Source: JBGTCD01 sp041749015 (GTDB lineage: Bacteria; Bacteroidota; Bacteroidia; Cytophagales; Cyclobacteriaceae). From it: a DNA stretch of 15,372 bases. Where the stretch lies: assembly GCA_041749015.1 (NCBI GenBank), contig JBGTCD010000060.1, positions 1-15,372 on the forward strand, read 5' to 3'. Positions 1 to 7,533 of the stretch are shown piece after piece (position 1 is the stretch's first letter; the number at the start of each line of letters is the position of its first letter). The position numbers were made by a program, and so were the translations under genes. The notes below the pieces were generated by a model, which was not told the DNA's origin, did not search any database, and saw nothing but the letters and a program-made list of their open reading frames with translations.

Positions 1-325
1 AGTACCCTCCGGCTAATAATAAAATCAGCCCTATCACCACCAGGGTAATGATGAGCGGGGCTTTGGAGGGCTCCTCTTTTACCACATAGGAACCAGGAAC
101 ATAACCCGTTTCTTCGCTTTCATAGGACTCCTCAATTTCTGCTTCACTATCATGGTATTCGGGAGAAGTAGTAGTATCTTCTGGTTCTTCCTCCCTTTCT
201 CTGTCTATAGGATCATAAGAAACTTCTGGCAAACCAAAGCTATCATCAGCCTCGTTGATATCACCACCTTGTTCCTCATTGAATTCTTCTTTTTCTTCGT
301 CTTTTTCGGATTTTTTCTTAGCCAT
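1..325 (-). CDS. Acidic single-pass membrane protein, C-terminus missing (cut by left edge)
   Basis: The start is the ATG at 325-323. 108 codons are visible before the window ends. Residues 1-12 are a Lys/Glu-rich start (MAKKKSEKDEEK). Residues 13-86 are strongly acidic and low in complexity (many Glu, Asp, Ser) and are probably disordered. Residues 89-107 form one hydrophobic helix (PLIITLVVIGLILLLAGG) that begins just before the edge. There is no signal peptide, so the acidic part is probably cytoplasmic with the C-terminus across the inner membrane, as an inference from topology alone. I do not recognise the family. The gene follows the outer-membrane barrel gene on the same strand after 116 bases and has its own promoter candidate at 366-396, so it may be transcribed separately. 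The coding call is supported by the open frame, promoter spacing and sensible topology. The function is unknown. Confidence 0.75.
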   Translation of the reverse strand, partial: MAKKKSEKDEEKEEFNEEQGGDINEADDSFGLPEVSYDPIDREREEEPEDTTTSPEYHDSEAEIEESYESEETGYVPGSYVVKEEPSKAPLIITLVVIGLILLLAGGY

Positions 326-365
326 TTGCTTAAGATTTTAAGATTTCTCGGTTGAATGAATTACA

Positions 366-396
366 CAAAAATAATTGATTTTTTCAGCGGAGCAAG
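366..396 (-). promoter_or_regulatory. Bacteroidota-type promoter of the acidic membrane protein gene
   Basis: Read on the minus strand, a TTG (395-393) is followed by a 19-base spacer and then TATTTTTG (373-366). This fits the Bacteroidota housekeeping consensus of TTG/TTTG at -33 and TAnnTTTG at -7. It predicts a transcript start near 359 and a leader of about 34 bases before the ATG at 325. The leader is AT-rich and has no Shine-Dalgarno, as is usual in this phylum. Confidence 0.5.
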
Positions 397-441
397 TTTT
401 TTATTTATTTGGAGCCTCTGCAGGCCTATCAAAACAATATA

Positions 442-2127
442 TTAAAAGCTATAAGTAGCCCCTCCCAGTACTTGAAAGCCTCTAACGGGATAATTATACA
501 AGAGTTGATACTCATTTCCAAAAATATTGTTGAAATGTAAAAAGATTGAAAACCTGCTAGAAAACAAATATTCTCCCTTGATATTCAAGTCAATGGCCGG
601 ACTAAGTTTAACAGGATCACCGTCAGCCAAAACATCTGGTGCCCAAATACCAGCCATGAGGAATAATTCAGATTTAAGAAGAATCTTGTCATAAATATTA
701 TGGGCCACAGTAGCCGTGATTTTAGTGCCCGGACGATGCCAGGCTTTGGCAAACTGGTTGGAATTGTAAATATAAAAGTCGGCACGAATACCGGCCCGGG
801 TCTGCTCCAGTTCCTGGTAATTCAATTCGGCATAATAATTTAAGATTGTGGTATTGACAGTATCATATACCACATCAAAGAACTCAGGAACTATCGCATC
901 CCTATTTTGGAAAAAGAATAAATTCTTATAGGTTGATAAAGAAATTCCGGATTCACCGGAAAGCCTGCTCATCAGGGTCCCTTTTATTCCCCCGTAAAAC
1001 TCAAATGTCTTGTTGGAATTGTAAACGTCAATACTTTGCCCTAAAAATGGATTTTGGAACATCAGCGAGCGATAAGTGATCCGCTCTATATCCCCATCGA
1101 TGCCTGCAAATACTGAAAATTTATCATCCAGTTCATAAGCAGCACGGGCATGAGGATAAAAATGGAAGTTATTGGCGCCACCGAGGGTGTCATTTTCAAA
1201 AATCAGATTGACACCCCCCTCAATCACCAAATTGTCAAACAATCGATACTGTACCGTAGGCCGGAGTCTAAAAAGGTTCCGCGATCCAGGTGGAATGCCA
1301 ATGTCACTTCGCCCCATTATGCTCATGTCTGCCCTGATATCAGCTGAAATCTGGTCATTGATTTTATAAGAATTATTGCTTTGAATGGTAAAATCACGTT
1401 CGGAAGCCTCAAGCCGGTCAGAAATTAAATCTATATCTGCCCTTAATTCATATTGAAAAGGCTCTGAAAGATCAGAGGACTTCACGCTACCGCCCAAATT
1501 GAAGTGTGTAAATGCCTGAAATATTTGCTCCTTCTCGGCAAATGCTCCGGGGGGATATCCATAAAAATGATAGTATTGGCGATTAAAGCCTGCTTGACCA
1601 GACCAAACCGATGATTTTGTAAAATACTTTCCAAAAACATTGGCACTTAATTCCCCAGATCCGGAATTGACCCCATCAACAGGTCCGGTGCGACTGGCTA
1701 TAAACCGGGCATAGGCACCATAAGCATATACCTTATCTCGTTTGTTGTTGACATACCCTTCCAGGTAGGGGGTAGTAAAATTGCCAAAGCCTGCCTTTAC
1801 ATAATTTCCATAAAGTTTCGGAATGGGCTCATCGCTCATCCTCAGGGGTCTCAATTTCAGGTCGAGCATTGGAGGCACAAAATTGGCATCCTCAAACCTG
1901 TAGGTCACGGTGGTGGGAATCCTGGGGGCAGGCACAGGCGGCACCTTGTCAAATATCCTGTTGGCTGGCGGCAGGGTGATCTCCCGGTCCTTTACAATTA
2001 CAATCTCCACATCCTGAATCTCCCCTTCCCAATCCTGGGAATAAGCATCGGGAGTCATTCCAAACAGGATCAGAAATACCAGAAGGGCTGGGTTAAGGAA
2101 TATATATTTTAGTATATTGATTATCAA
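442..2127 (-). CDS. Outer-membrane beta-barrel protein, plug-less (TonB-receptor-like in name only)
   Basis: This 561-residue protein has an N-terminal hydrophobic signal peptide (about residues 1-30, ending DAYSQ), a short proline-rich periplasmic stretch (52-72) and then alternating aromatic/polar beta-strands to the end. The last residue is Phe (GATYSF), the usual barrel C-terminal signal for the BAM machinery. A motif at 104-117 (KLYGNYVKAGFGNF) opens the barrel. Similar proteins are often labelled TonB-dependent receptors, but no plug domain or TonB box is visible and the length leaves no room for a plug plus a 22-strand barrel, so I do not call it a TonB receptor. The start is TTG at 2127-2125; the next in-frame ATG (residue 24) would destroy the signal peptide. 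It lies 18 bases after the TPR gene and is probably co-translated with it, which suggests the barrel and the TPR protein work together in the envelope. The substrate is unknown. Confidence 0.85.
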   Translation of the reverse strand: MIINILKYIFLNPALLVFLILFGMTPDAYSQDWEGEIQDVEIVIVKDREITLPPANRIFDKVPPVPAPRIPTTVTYRFEDANFVPPMLDLKLRPLRMSDEPIPKLYGNYVKAGFGNFTTPYLEGYVNNKRDKVYAYGAYARFIASRTGPVDGVNSGSGELSANVFGKYFTKSSVWSGQAGFNRQYYHFYGYPPGAFAEKEQIFQAFTHFNLGGSVKSSDLSEPFQYELRADIDLISDRLEASERDFTIQSNNSYKINDQISADIRADMSIMGRSDIGIPPGSRNLFRLRPTVQYRLFDNLVIEGGVNLIFENDTLGGANNFHFYPHARAAYELDDKFSVFAGIDGDIERITYRSLMFQNPFLGQSIDVYNSNKTFEFYGGIKGTLMSRLSGESGISLSTYKNLFFFQNRDAIVPEFFDVVYDTVNTTILNYYAELNYQELEQTRAGIRADFYIYNSNQFAKAWHRPGTKITATVAHNIYDKILLKSELFLMAGIWAPDVLADGDPVKLSPAIDLNIKGEYLFSSRFSIFLHFNNIFGNEYQLLYNYPVRGFQVLGGATYSF

Positions 2128-2145
2128 TGTTTTGATATTTAATAC

Positions 2146-5100
2146 TTAATTTAAACTTTCAAGTTTGGTTTTAGCAATTAACCTGATTTCTTCCACCGGA
2201 AAGTTATCAGCCAGAGATTGCAAGGTACTTCTGGCCTGCACGATTTCCCCGAGGGAAATAAAATTATCTGCCATTAAAAGAAATGCCTTTCCTACCCAGT
2301 CTTCATAGGCAGAAAAATTATTATTAAGCTCAATTAACGCTTCGATAGAACCGCGGAAATTCTCCTGGTTTCTAAGGATGACACCAATCAAATACTGAGC
2401 CTCGGCACCATGGACATCACGGGTCCGGTTCACTGCATTGATAAACTCATCTTTTGCCGTTTCGTAATCACCTTTGCTAAAAGCAGCCTTACCAATAAAT
2501 AAGGTGGCCTTATTTTCAGCACTGGCATTGACATTGCCCTTTTCCAAAATAATCTGCCCATAATGGTTCACAGAGTCGTATTTTGCTGTTAAATAAAATG
2601 ACTCCATCAAATAGGACCATGCGGTAAACTGCTCCCTTTTGTTGGTCGCCATTCCGGCCAGTTTATAGGAGTAAAATATAGCATTTTCATATCTACCATT
2701 GCGAAATTCAAGCTCTACCATCCTTTGAGTCACCCTGTTAATCATGGAGAAGGACTTTTGCTGAATAACCATATTGTAAAATTCCAGCGCCTTTTCATCC
2801 TGATTCAGCCTAAAATAGGACTCTCCAATATAAAACCGGGCTTCTGTTACATTGGGGTCTCCCGGGTAGGTCCTGATGAAAGATTCAAATTTGCTGATAG
2901 CATCCTGATATTTCTGATTGAAATAGGCATTCCGGGCGGTTTCAAATTCTACCTGCTCCAGGCCTTCCTTATCAGGATTAGATGCCTTGTATTTGGCTAA
3001 AATAGGCTCAAATTCATAGGATTTATTCTCAATGGTCAATGCCTCCTGTAGCGGTAATAAAGCTTCTTTGGCGGCCGGGTGTCTGGTATATTCATTGATC
3101 ACTTTTTTATAATCTTCAATCGTTTTGGAGTAGGCTTTTAAATTATAATTAGAGGAGGCTCTTCTCAATAAGGCAAAGGGAACAAACCGGCTGTTAGGGC
3201 GCCTCGCGATAAGGTTGGTAAACCCTCTCACGGACTCCTCATAGTTACCTAATTCAAATTCCATTTGTGCCTTCTGGTAAATGGCTTCATCATAAAATCT
3301 GGAGTTAGGGAAGTCTTTGATCACCTTATCAAAATATTCTCTGGCCTGTCCACTTAAATTACGGATGCTTGAAATGATAGCTGCCTGCAACAAAGCATAA
3401 TCCTGGTCAGAGCGATAATGATCCGCAGCATACTTGTATATTTCCAGAGCCTGCTCGTATTGTTTTTCTACATAATAACAATCCGCCAGCCTGACCCTCC
3501 CGTCCTGATAAAGGCGGTCCTGTGGTCTGCCTTGGTTGGCCTGCACAAACTCCCTGAACTGCACTCTGGCCTTGGCATATTCCTTTTCATTGAAGTACAC
3601 ATAACCCAGGCCATACCGCGCTCTTGATTGAAGGACAGGATCATTGGATTGGCCGATTACTCTTTGATACAGCGGAGCAGCCTCTTCATGACGTTGCCCC
3701 ACCGAGTAGGCTTCAGCCATCCAGAATTGGGTTTGCGTCAAAATCTCAGGACCACGTGGGTACTTTAAGGAGGTTTGAAACATGTCCACCGCCTGCGGGT
3801 ACTCACCTTTGTTGAAATGCTCTACCCCTTTGAGGAAAGTGGCTCTTTGGTAGGCCGTTTCTATAGTCGGTGTTTTCTTAGGTAGCTTTTCAATATGGGC
3901 TATGGCCCGGCTATAATTATTGGTTTGCAGGAAGGCGTCTGAAAGCAAGTCATTGACCTCTTCTGCATATTTGCTTTTAGGATACTTATCCATAAAGGCT
4001 TCCAGTGCATCTACGGTAATGTTGGGCTGGCTCATTTCATAAGCCAGTTTGGCATATTGATAATAGGCCTCTTCCTGGAGTCTTTTGTCATAAGGGTTTT
4101 GACCGGCATTTTTAAAGCTATTTAATGCATAGGATTTATTACCACTATTCAGATATGAAATCCCGAGGTAATAGGATGCATAGTATCCTATACTATCCGT
4201 GGTGGCTGCAGCCTCATTCAATGGGATAATTGCCCCCTGATAGTCTTTAAGCTGGTATTTGGCATAACCTGACCGGTACTGGATTGATCGGTCTGGTCGT
4301 ACTTTCTGGTCTTCCAGGTACAGGTCAAAATATTCATCAGCCAATTTGTATTCCTTTTGCTGAAAATAGGCCTCCGCATAGAGCAGGTTTAATTCTTTTT
4401 CATTGGTAATTCTACCACGATCTTCCGCTTGTATTTTCTTAAGATAATTGGCGAGGTCTTCATACTGCCGCAGACGATAGTAAGAGGCTGCCACCATGTA
4501 TGGCACTATGGAAGCATAAGCATCGCTCTCTTCTGCCTTATGTAAATCCTGAATAGCACGGGCGTATTCGCCTGATTCATAGCCGATATACCCTGAGTAA
4601 TAGTTGGCTGCTGAGGTATAGGCATGTTCTTGTTTTTTTATTACGGAAAAATATTCGTTAGCCTGGTCAAATCTTCTCAGGGAAAAGTAAGCATAACCTA
4701 ACTTAAACCTTACTTCGGTCCTTTTGGGCGCATCCAATCTTGAGAGATTGACTTTTTCAAAATATTCTGCGGCCTTGATGTATTTTTTATCCTGGAAATA
4801 GAACCGGCCCAATTCATAGTAGGCCATCATGGCTTTGGGGTGTATAGGGTTATTGGCAATAAATTCCTCTACCAATTTCTCCCCATCATTGTGGAATAAG
4901 GCCAACGCACAAAAAGCCGCATAATACCGTGCATTGCTGGCTTGCTGTCCATCTGGAAAATTTCTCAGGTAGGTCTCAAACTGCTCTCTCGCCCCGGTAT
5001 AATTTTGCTTCTCAAAAAGCTCGATTCCAGCCTGATAAATTCTTTGTTCAGGCTCGTTAATGAGGGTTTCCTGTGCCAAAACTGAAGCCGAAAACATAAA

Positions 5101-5190
5101 CCATGAAAAAACAAATGAAAGGACTATGGACCGCATGCTGAGACTGTTCATCTCTAAACCGAAATAAGGTCTGAAATATTGTACAGGCAT
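2146..5190 (-). CDS. Large exported tetratricopeptide-repeat protein
   Basis: This 1,014-residue protein is almost entirely helical TPR repeats, from about residue 45 to the end, with recurring A-x-x-x-Y/F and G-x-Y-x-x-A patterns (for example GIELFEKQNYTGAREQFE, and YYELGRFYFQDKKYIKAAEY near residue 125). Some repeats resemble those of the outer-membrane lipoprotein BamD/YbgF type. TPR stacks bind protein partners, and no catalytic motif is visible. A signal peptide lies at about residues 19-39 (MRSIVLSFVFSWFMFSASVLAQ, likely cut before Gln40), and no lipobox Cys is present, so it should be a soluble periplasmic or membrane-associated protein. The first ATG (5190) puts 13-18 unusual residues before the signal peptide. 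The ATGs at 5151 (residue 14) and 5136 (residue 19) are better starts by signal-peptide form. The gene begins 3 bases after the holA stop and is followed 18 bases later by the barrel gene. The role is unknown, but scaffolding for an envelope complex with the barrel is a reasonable inference. Confidence 0.9.
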   Translation of the reverse strand: MPVQYFRPYFGLEMNSLSMRSIVLSFVFSWFMFSASVLAQETLINEPEQRIYQAGIELFEKQNYTGAREQFETYLRNFPDGQQASNARYYAAFCALALFHNDGEKLVEEFIANNPIHPKAMMAYYELGRFYFQDKKYIKAAEYFEKVNLSRLDAPKRTEVRFKLGYAYFSLRRFDQANEYFSVIKKQEHAYTSAANYYSGYIGYESGEYARAIQDLHKAEESDAYASIVPYMVAASYYRLRQYEDLANYLKKIQAEDRGRITNEKELNLLYAEAYFQQKEYKLADEYFDLYLEDQKVRPDRSIQYRSGYAKYQLKDYQGAIIPLNEAAATTDSIGYYASYYLGISYLNSGNKSYALNSFKNAGQNPYDKRLQEEAYYQYAKLAYEMSQPNITVDALEAFMDKYPKSKYAEEVNDLLSDAFLQTNNYSRAIAHIEKLPKKTPTIETAYQRATFLKGVEHFNKGEYPQAVDMFQTSLKYPRGPEILTQTQFWMAEAYSVGQRHEEAAPLYQRVIGQSNDPVLQSRARYGLGYVYFNEKEYAKARVQFREFVQANQGRPQDRLYQDGRVRLADCYYVEKQYEQALEIYKYAADHYRSDQDYALLQAAIISSIRNLSGQAREYFDKVIKDFPNSRFYDEAIYQKAQMEFELGNYEESVRGFTNLIARRPNSRFVPFALLRRASSNYNLKAYSKTIEDYKKVINEYTRHPAAKEALLPLQEALTIENKSYEFEPILAKYKASNPDKEGLEQVEFETARNAYFNQKYQDAISKFESFIRTYPGDPNVTEARFYIGESYFRLNQDEKALEFYNMVIQQKSFSMINRVTQRMVELEFRNGRYENAIFYSYKLAGMATNKREQFTAWSYLMESFYLTAKYDSVNHYGQIILEKGNVNASAENKATLFIGKAAFSKGDYETAKDEFINAVNRTRDVHGAEAQYLIGVILRNQENFRGSIEALIELNNNFSAYEDWVGKAFLLMADNFISLGEIVQARSTLQSLADNFPVEEIRLIAKTKLESLN

Positions 5191-5193
5191 GGG

Positions 5194-6216
5194 CTAATAA
5201 AGGAGTTTAAAAATTAATTCTTTTAAAATGGCTTCCGAATCGACAGAGGGATTTAGGATTCCTTTTGATGCAAGGTCGGCCTGTTTTAAATCATGGATAG
5301 CCACCAGGACTAAAGGCAATGGAAAATTTCGCATTCCCTTTTTAAACTCATACAAGGCGAATTTATTTTTTACAATCCCCAGGATGGCCTGATCAGACTT
5401 ATCCTGCATATGATGCAAAATCAACAGCTTGGAAAAAACAGAATAAAGAAAACCAATAAGTGGTATCAATGGATGTTTTTTAGGGTTTGATGCAAAGTAA
5501 TTGATGATCTGGTTGGCCTTGAGCCTGTTGCCCTCAAACAAGGCTTTTTGGAGCTCGAAAATATTGAACTCCTTGCTGATGCCAATATTTTCTTTAACGG
5601 TGTCTGCCGTAATTCGGGCATTACCATCGAGATTCATTTTCATTTTTCTGATCTCATTGGCTACCCGTTGAAGGTCATTGCCGATGTACGCGGCAATTAA
5701 TTCAGTGGCTTCCGGATCAGCTTTTAACCCCTGTGCATTCAGGTATTGGCCTACCCACTGGGGCAATTGGTTATCATATATTTTTTTGGTGGTGACGGTC
5801 AAAGTCAAGGCTGCCACCTCTTTGCCGAAAGATTTTCTGCCATCCAGTGATTTATGCTTGTGGGCAAACACCAGCACGGTAGATAATTGTGGGTTTTTAA
5901 AGTAGTCAAGGAGCATTTTTTGGGAATCAGCCTGGTTCAGATCAGATATTTCTGCAGCCTCCTTGACAATCACTACCTGTCGCTCCGACATCATTGGAAA
6001 GCGCCTGGCATTGTTGAGGACATCCGATATGGTGACATCCTTACCATACAGAATGATCTGGTTAAAGCCTTTTGCGGTCTCATCAAGGGCATTGGCTTCA
6101 ATGAAATCAGAAATGGCATCAATATAAAAGGCTTCCTCTCCCTGAAGAAAATATACTGGAGTGTATTTCCCTGCCTCAATATCTTTGATAACGGATTCTG
6201 GGCTTGCAACCGGCAT
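5194..6216 (-). CDS. holA: DNA polymerase III, delta subunit (clamp loader)
   Basis: This 340-residue protein has the normal length of HolA. Delta opens the beta sliding clamp inside the clamp-loader complex during replication, in the cytoplasm. The N-terminal AAA+-like domain opens with a typical HolA stretch (PVYFLQGEEAFYID, residues 20-33) in place of a working Walker A, as expected because delta does not hydrolyse ATP. The RRFPMMSERQVVIVKEA segment (about 71-87) is the conserved beta-strand/helix of this family. The stretch with IGNDLQRVANEIRKM (about 178-192) lies in the lid domain, and the rest is the helical collar domain (FNIFELQKALFEGNRLKA and following). The start is the ATG at 6216-6214, with candidate -7 element TAGCTTTG at 6251-6244. 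It is first in an operon with the TPR and barrel genes, an arrangement with no obvious functional link to replication. Confidence 0.95.
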   Translation of the reverse strand: MPVASPESVIKDIEAGKYTPVYFLQGEEAFYIDAISDFIEANALDETAKGFNQIILYGKDVTISDVLNNARRFPMMSERQVVIVKEAAEISDLNQADSQKMLLDYFKNPQLSTVLVFAHKHKSLDGRKSFGKEVAALTLTVTTKKIYDNQLPQWVGQYLNAQGLKADPEATELIAAYIGNDLQRVANEIRKMKMNLDGNARITADTVKENIGISKEFNIFELQKALFEGNRLKANQIINYFASNPKKHPLIPLIGFLYSVFSKLLILHHMQDKSDQAILGIVKNKFALYEFKKGMRNFPLPLVLVAIHDLKQADLASKGILNPSVDSEAILKELIFKLLY

Positions 6217-6218
6217 GT

Positions 6219-6262
6219 AAATCCCTGATTATAATTATTTATCCAAAGCTAATCAGGGATTT
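6219..6262. repeat. 13-bp perfect inverted repeat covering the holA promoter and leader
   Basis: AAATCCCTGATTA (6219-6231) is repeated exactly in inverted form as TAATCAGGGATTT (6250-6262), with an 18-base spacer. The arm centres are 31 bases apart, about three helical turns. The right arm overlaps the candidate holA -7 element, and the left arm ends 3 bases before the holA ATG. It could be an operator, or a leader hairpin that hides the start region. On the plus strand the right arm runs into a T-rich stretch, so it might also stop transcription entering in that direction. Confidence 0.6.
6244..6251 (-). promoter_or_regulatory. Candidate -7 element of the holA-TPR-barrel operon
   Basis: The minus strand reads TAGCTTTG (6251-6244), an exact match to the Bacteroidota TAnnTTTG element. 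It predicts a transcript start near 6237 and a leader of about 21 bases before the holA ATG. The upstream -33 position is T-rich but lacks a clean TTTG, so the call is tentative. Confidence 0.4.
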
Positions 6263-6306
6263 TATTTTTAAAAAATTTGTTGGTTCATTTTAAAGGTTAT
6301 TCCGTT

Positions 6307-6323
6307 GACCAGGACATCTGGTC
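6307..6323. promoter_or_regulatory. Dyad (GACCAG-5-CTGGTC) upstream of the HMA-MauE gene, possible operator
   Basis: GACCAG (6307-6312) and CTGGTC (6318-6323) form a perfect 6-bp dyad with a 5-base centre, 36 bases before the ATG at 6360. A TTTG at 6276-6279 and a weak TA-start element near 6298, 18 bases later, would place the transcript start close to the dyad, which is where a repressor would sit. The -7 element matches the consensus poorly. A metal-responsive regulator is a plausible guess given the gene downstream, but the dyad matches no operator I know. Confidence 0.35.
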
Positions 6324-6359
6324 GGTTAGACAACATTTTAATTATTAAATCTAATTTCA

Positions 6360-7094
6360 ATGCAACATACCTACCAAATAGAAGGCATGACTTGTGACGG
6401 CTGCGCAGCTAAAGTAAAAACTGCACTGTTTAAAATTCCTGAAATAACAGGTGCTGAAATAAACCACTCCGAAAATAAGGGTGTCATTACCATGGAAAAC
6501 CATGTGGATATTAAGCACCTTCAGGAAGCCCTTTCTAAAGCCGGCAACTATACCATCCAGGAAAATGGGTCACATCACCACAATAGTGCTGCAGTGAAGG
6601 ACGAGAAGACCCTGTGGGCTACTTACTATCCCATCATTTTAATTTTTGGGCTAATCACCGGGATCACTATGCTCATTCAAACTAGAAATCCAGGATTTGA
6701 CTGGATGGTGTGGATGCATCATTTTATGGCCGGATTTTTCATTATTTTTTCCTTTTTCAAATTACTTGATTTAAAAGGCTTTGCCCAGGGCTATCGCTCT
6801 TATGACATCATAGCCAAAGTGGTTCCCGGTTATGGCTATTTATACCCATTTCTCGAGTTAGGGATGGGCATCGCCTTTATGATGTTTTGGTTTCCTGTAT
6901 TTACCTATACTTTTACTTTTATCATAATGGGGATTAGTATGGTTGGAGTGATCCGGAGTATGGTAAAAAAACAGGACTTTCAATGCGCTTGTCTGGGAAC
7001 GGTCATTGACCTGCCTTTAGGTAAAGTAACCTTATTTGAAGATGGCTTAATGGTAGCAATGGCCGGTGGGATGTTGGTTTATTCCTTAGTTTAA
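6360..7094 (+). CDS. HMA heavy-metal-binding domain fused to a MauE/DoxX-like membrane domain
   Basis: This is a 244-residue protein. Residues 1-68 are a heavy-metal-associated (HMA) domain with the metal-binding motif GMTCDGC (Cys12 and Cys15), the fold used by copper chaperones and by the N-termini of P-type ATPases. A His cluster follows (HHH, 72-74). From about residue 86 there are roughly five hydrophobic helices (86-106, 119-138, 157-178, 181-201, 225-243). Between the last two sits QCACLGTVIDLPLGK (Cys209, Cys211) followed by a conserved-looking LFED, which resembles the Cys-containing signature of the MauE/DoxX redox-associated membrane family. The protein probably sits in the inner membrane and may carry Cu+ or a similar soft metal, or link metal to thiol chemistry; this is inferred from its domains. 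It is transcribed alone and divergently from holA, with no metal ATPase or CusA-type pump in the window. The start is the ATG that immediately precedes the HMA fold. Confidence 0.85.
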   Translation: MQHTYQIEGMTCDGCAAKVKTALFKIPEITGAEINHSENKGVITMENHVDIKHLQEALSKAGNYTIQENGSHHHNSAAVKDEKTLWATYYPIILIFGLITGITMLIQTRNPGFDWMVWMHHFMAGFFIIFSFFKLLDLKGFAQGYRSYDIIAKVVPGYGYLYPFLELGMGIAFMMFWFPVFTYTFTFIIMGISMVGVIRSMVKKQDFQCACLGTVIDLPLGKVTLFEDGLMVAMAGGMLVYSLV

Positions 7095-7157
7095 AAAACC
7101 CCTGCTTGTCTAGGTCAAAGTCAGGGTTAATGTTAGTGTTATTGTTAAGTGTCTTCC

Positions 7158-7244
7158 TTTCGGCCCTTGAGGAAATTGAAGTAAGAAGTCGGAAATGGTT
7201 TTATTATTCTTTTTTGCTTGCCCAAAAAAGAAACAAAAAAGGGC
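7158..7244 (+). repeat. Palindromic intergenic element, short copy
   Basis: It begins with the 19 bases TTTCGGCCCTTGAGGAAAT (7158-7176), then 5 variable bases and TAAGAA (7182-7187). It ends with ATTCTTTTTTGCTT (7206-7219) and a GCCC...GGGC hairpin (7220-7223 and 7241-7244). The same start, and an ATTC-T(n)-GCTT end leading into a terminal hairpin, occur in the same order in the long copy at 7534-7717. This copy lacks about 100 bases of interior, like an internal-deletion derivative. Confidence 0.6.
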
Positions 7245-7245
7245 A

Positions 7246-7432
7246 CCACGTCCAATGACATTCCTCCCCACTAAACGCACACGCCCGCCCTGCAGGAATC
7301 TGTCTTTACAGTTTGTAGATTCGAAGGATTAAAATAATAGAAATTGGCTGCGTTATGATAAGTTTCTACCCAGAGAGACAGCTTCAAAGGCCTGCCAGCC
7401 CTCAAGCCCCGGAACATCCGCGCTGGACGTGG
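7246..7432. repeat. GC-rich segment bounded by a 9-bp inverted repeat
   Basis: CCACGTCCA (7246-7254) recurs inverted as TGGACGTGG (7424-7432). Inside, a GCAGG-spacer-CTGTCT pattern on the plus strand near 7293-7308 is mirrored on the minus strand near 7395-7376 with a longer spacer, suggesting nested but decayed palindromic structure. It fills most of the gap between the two copies of the palindromic element and is clearly GC-richer than the neighbouring genes. Confidence 0.4.
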
Positions 7433-7533
7433 ACACCCAGCCGCACCTTTATTGAATAAAATTTAGAGTTAGGGTAAAAATAAACACTATACTTCCTGTT
7501 TTGCACAAAGCATGTCAAGTTAGACAGAGCCCT

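Noticed and set aside
152..355. 67-codon plus-strand open frame near the left edge
   Set aside because: It lies antisense to the acidic membrane protein gene. The minus-strand frame has a promoter, a clean start and sensible topology.
410..434. GCCT/AGGC hairpin between the barrel gene and the acidic protein gene as a terminator
   Set aside because: A 4-bp stem with no T-run on the minus strand. No terminator is evident, so read-through into the next gene remains possible.
442..2127. Full TonB-dependent receptor / SusC-like protein
   Set aside because: No plug domain or TonB box, about 560 residues instead of 700-1,000, and no SusD-like neighbour.
7097..7128. Possible terminator after the HMA-MauE gene (CCCTG/CAGGG stem)
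   Set aside because: The stem is only about 5 bp plus a bulge with a 17-base loop and no T-run follows, so it is too weak to call.
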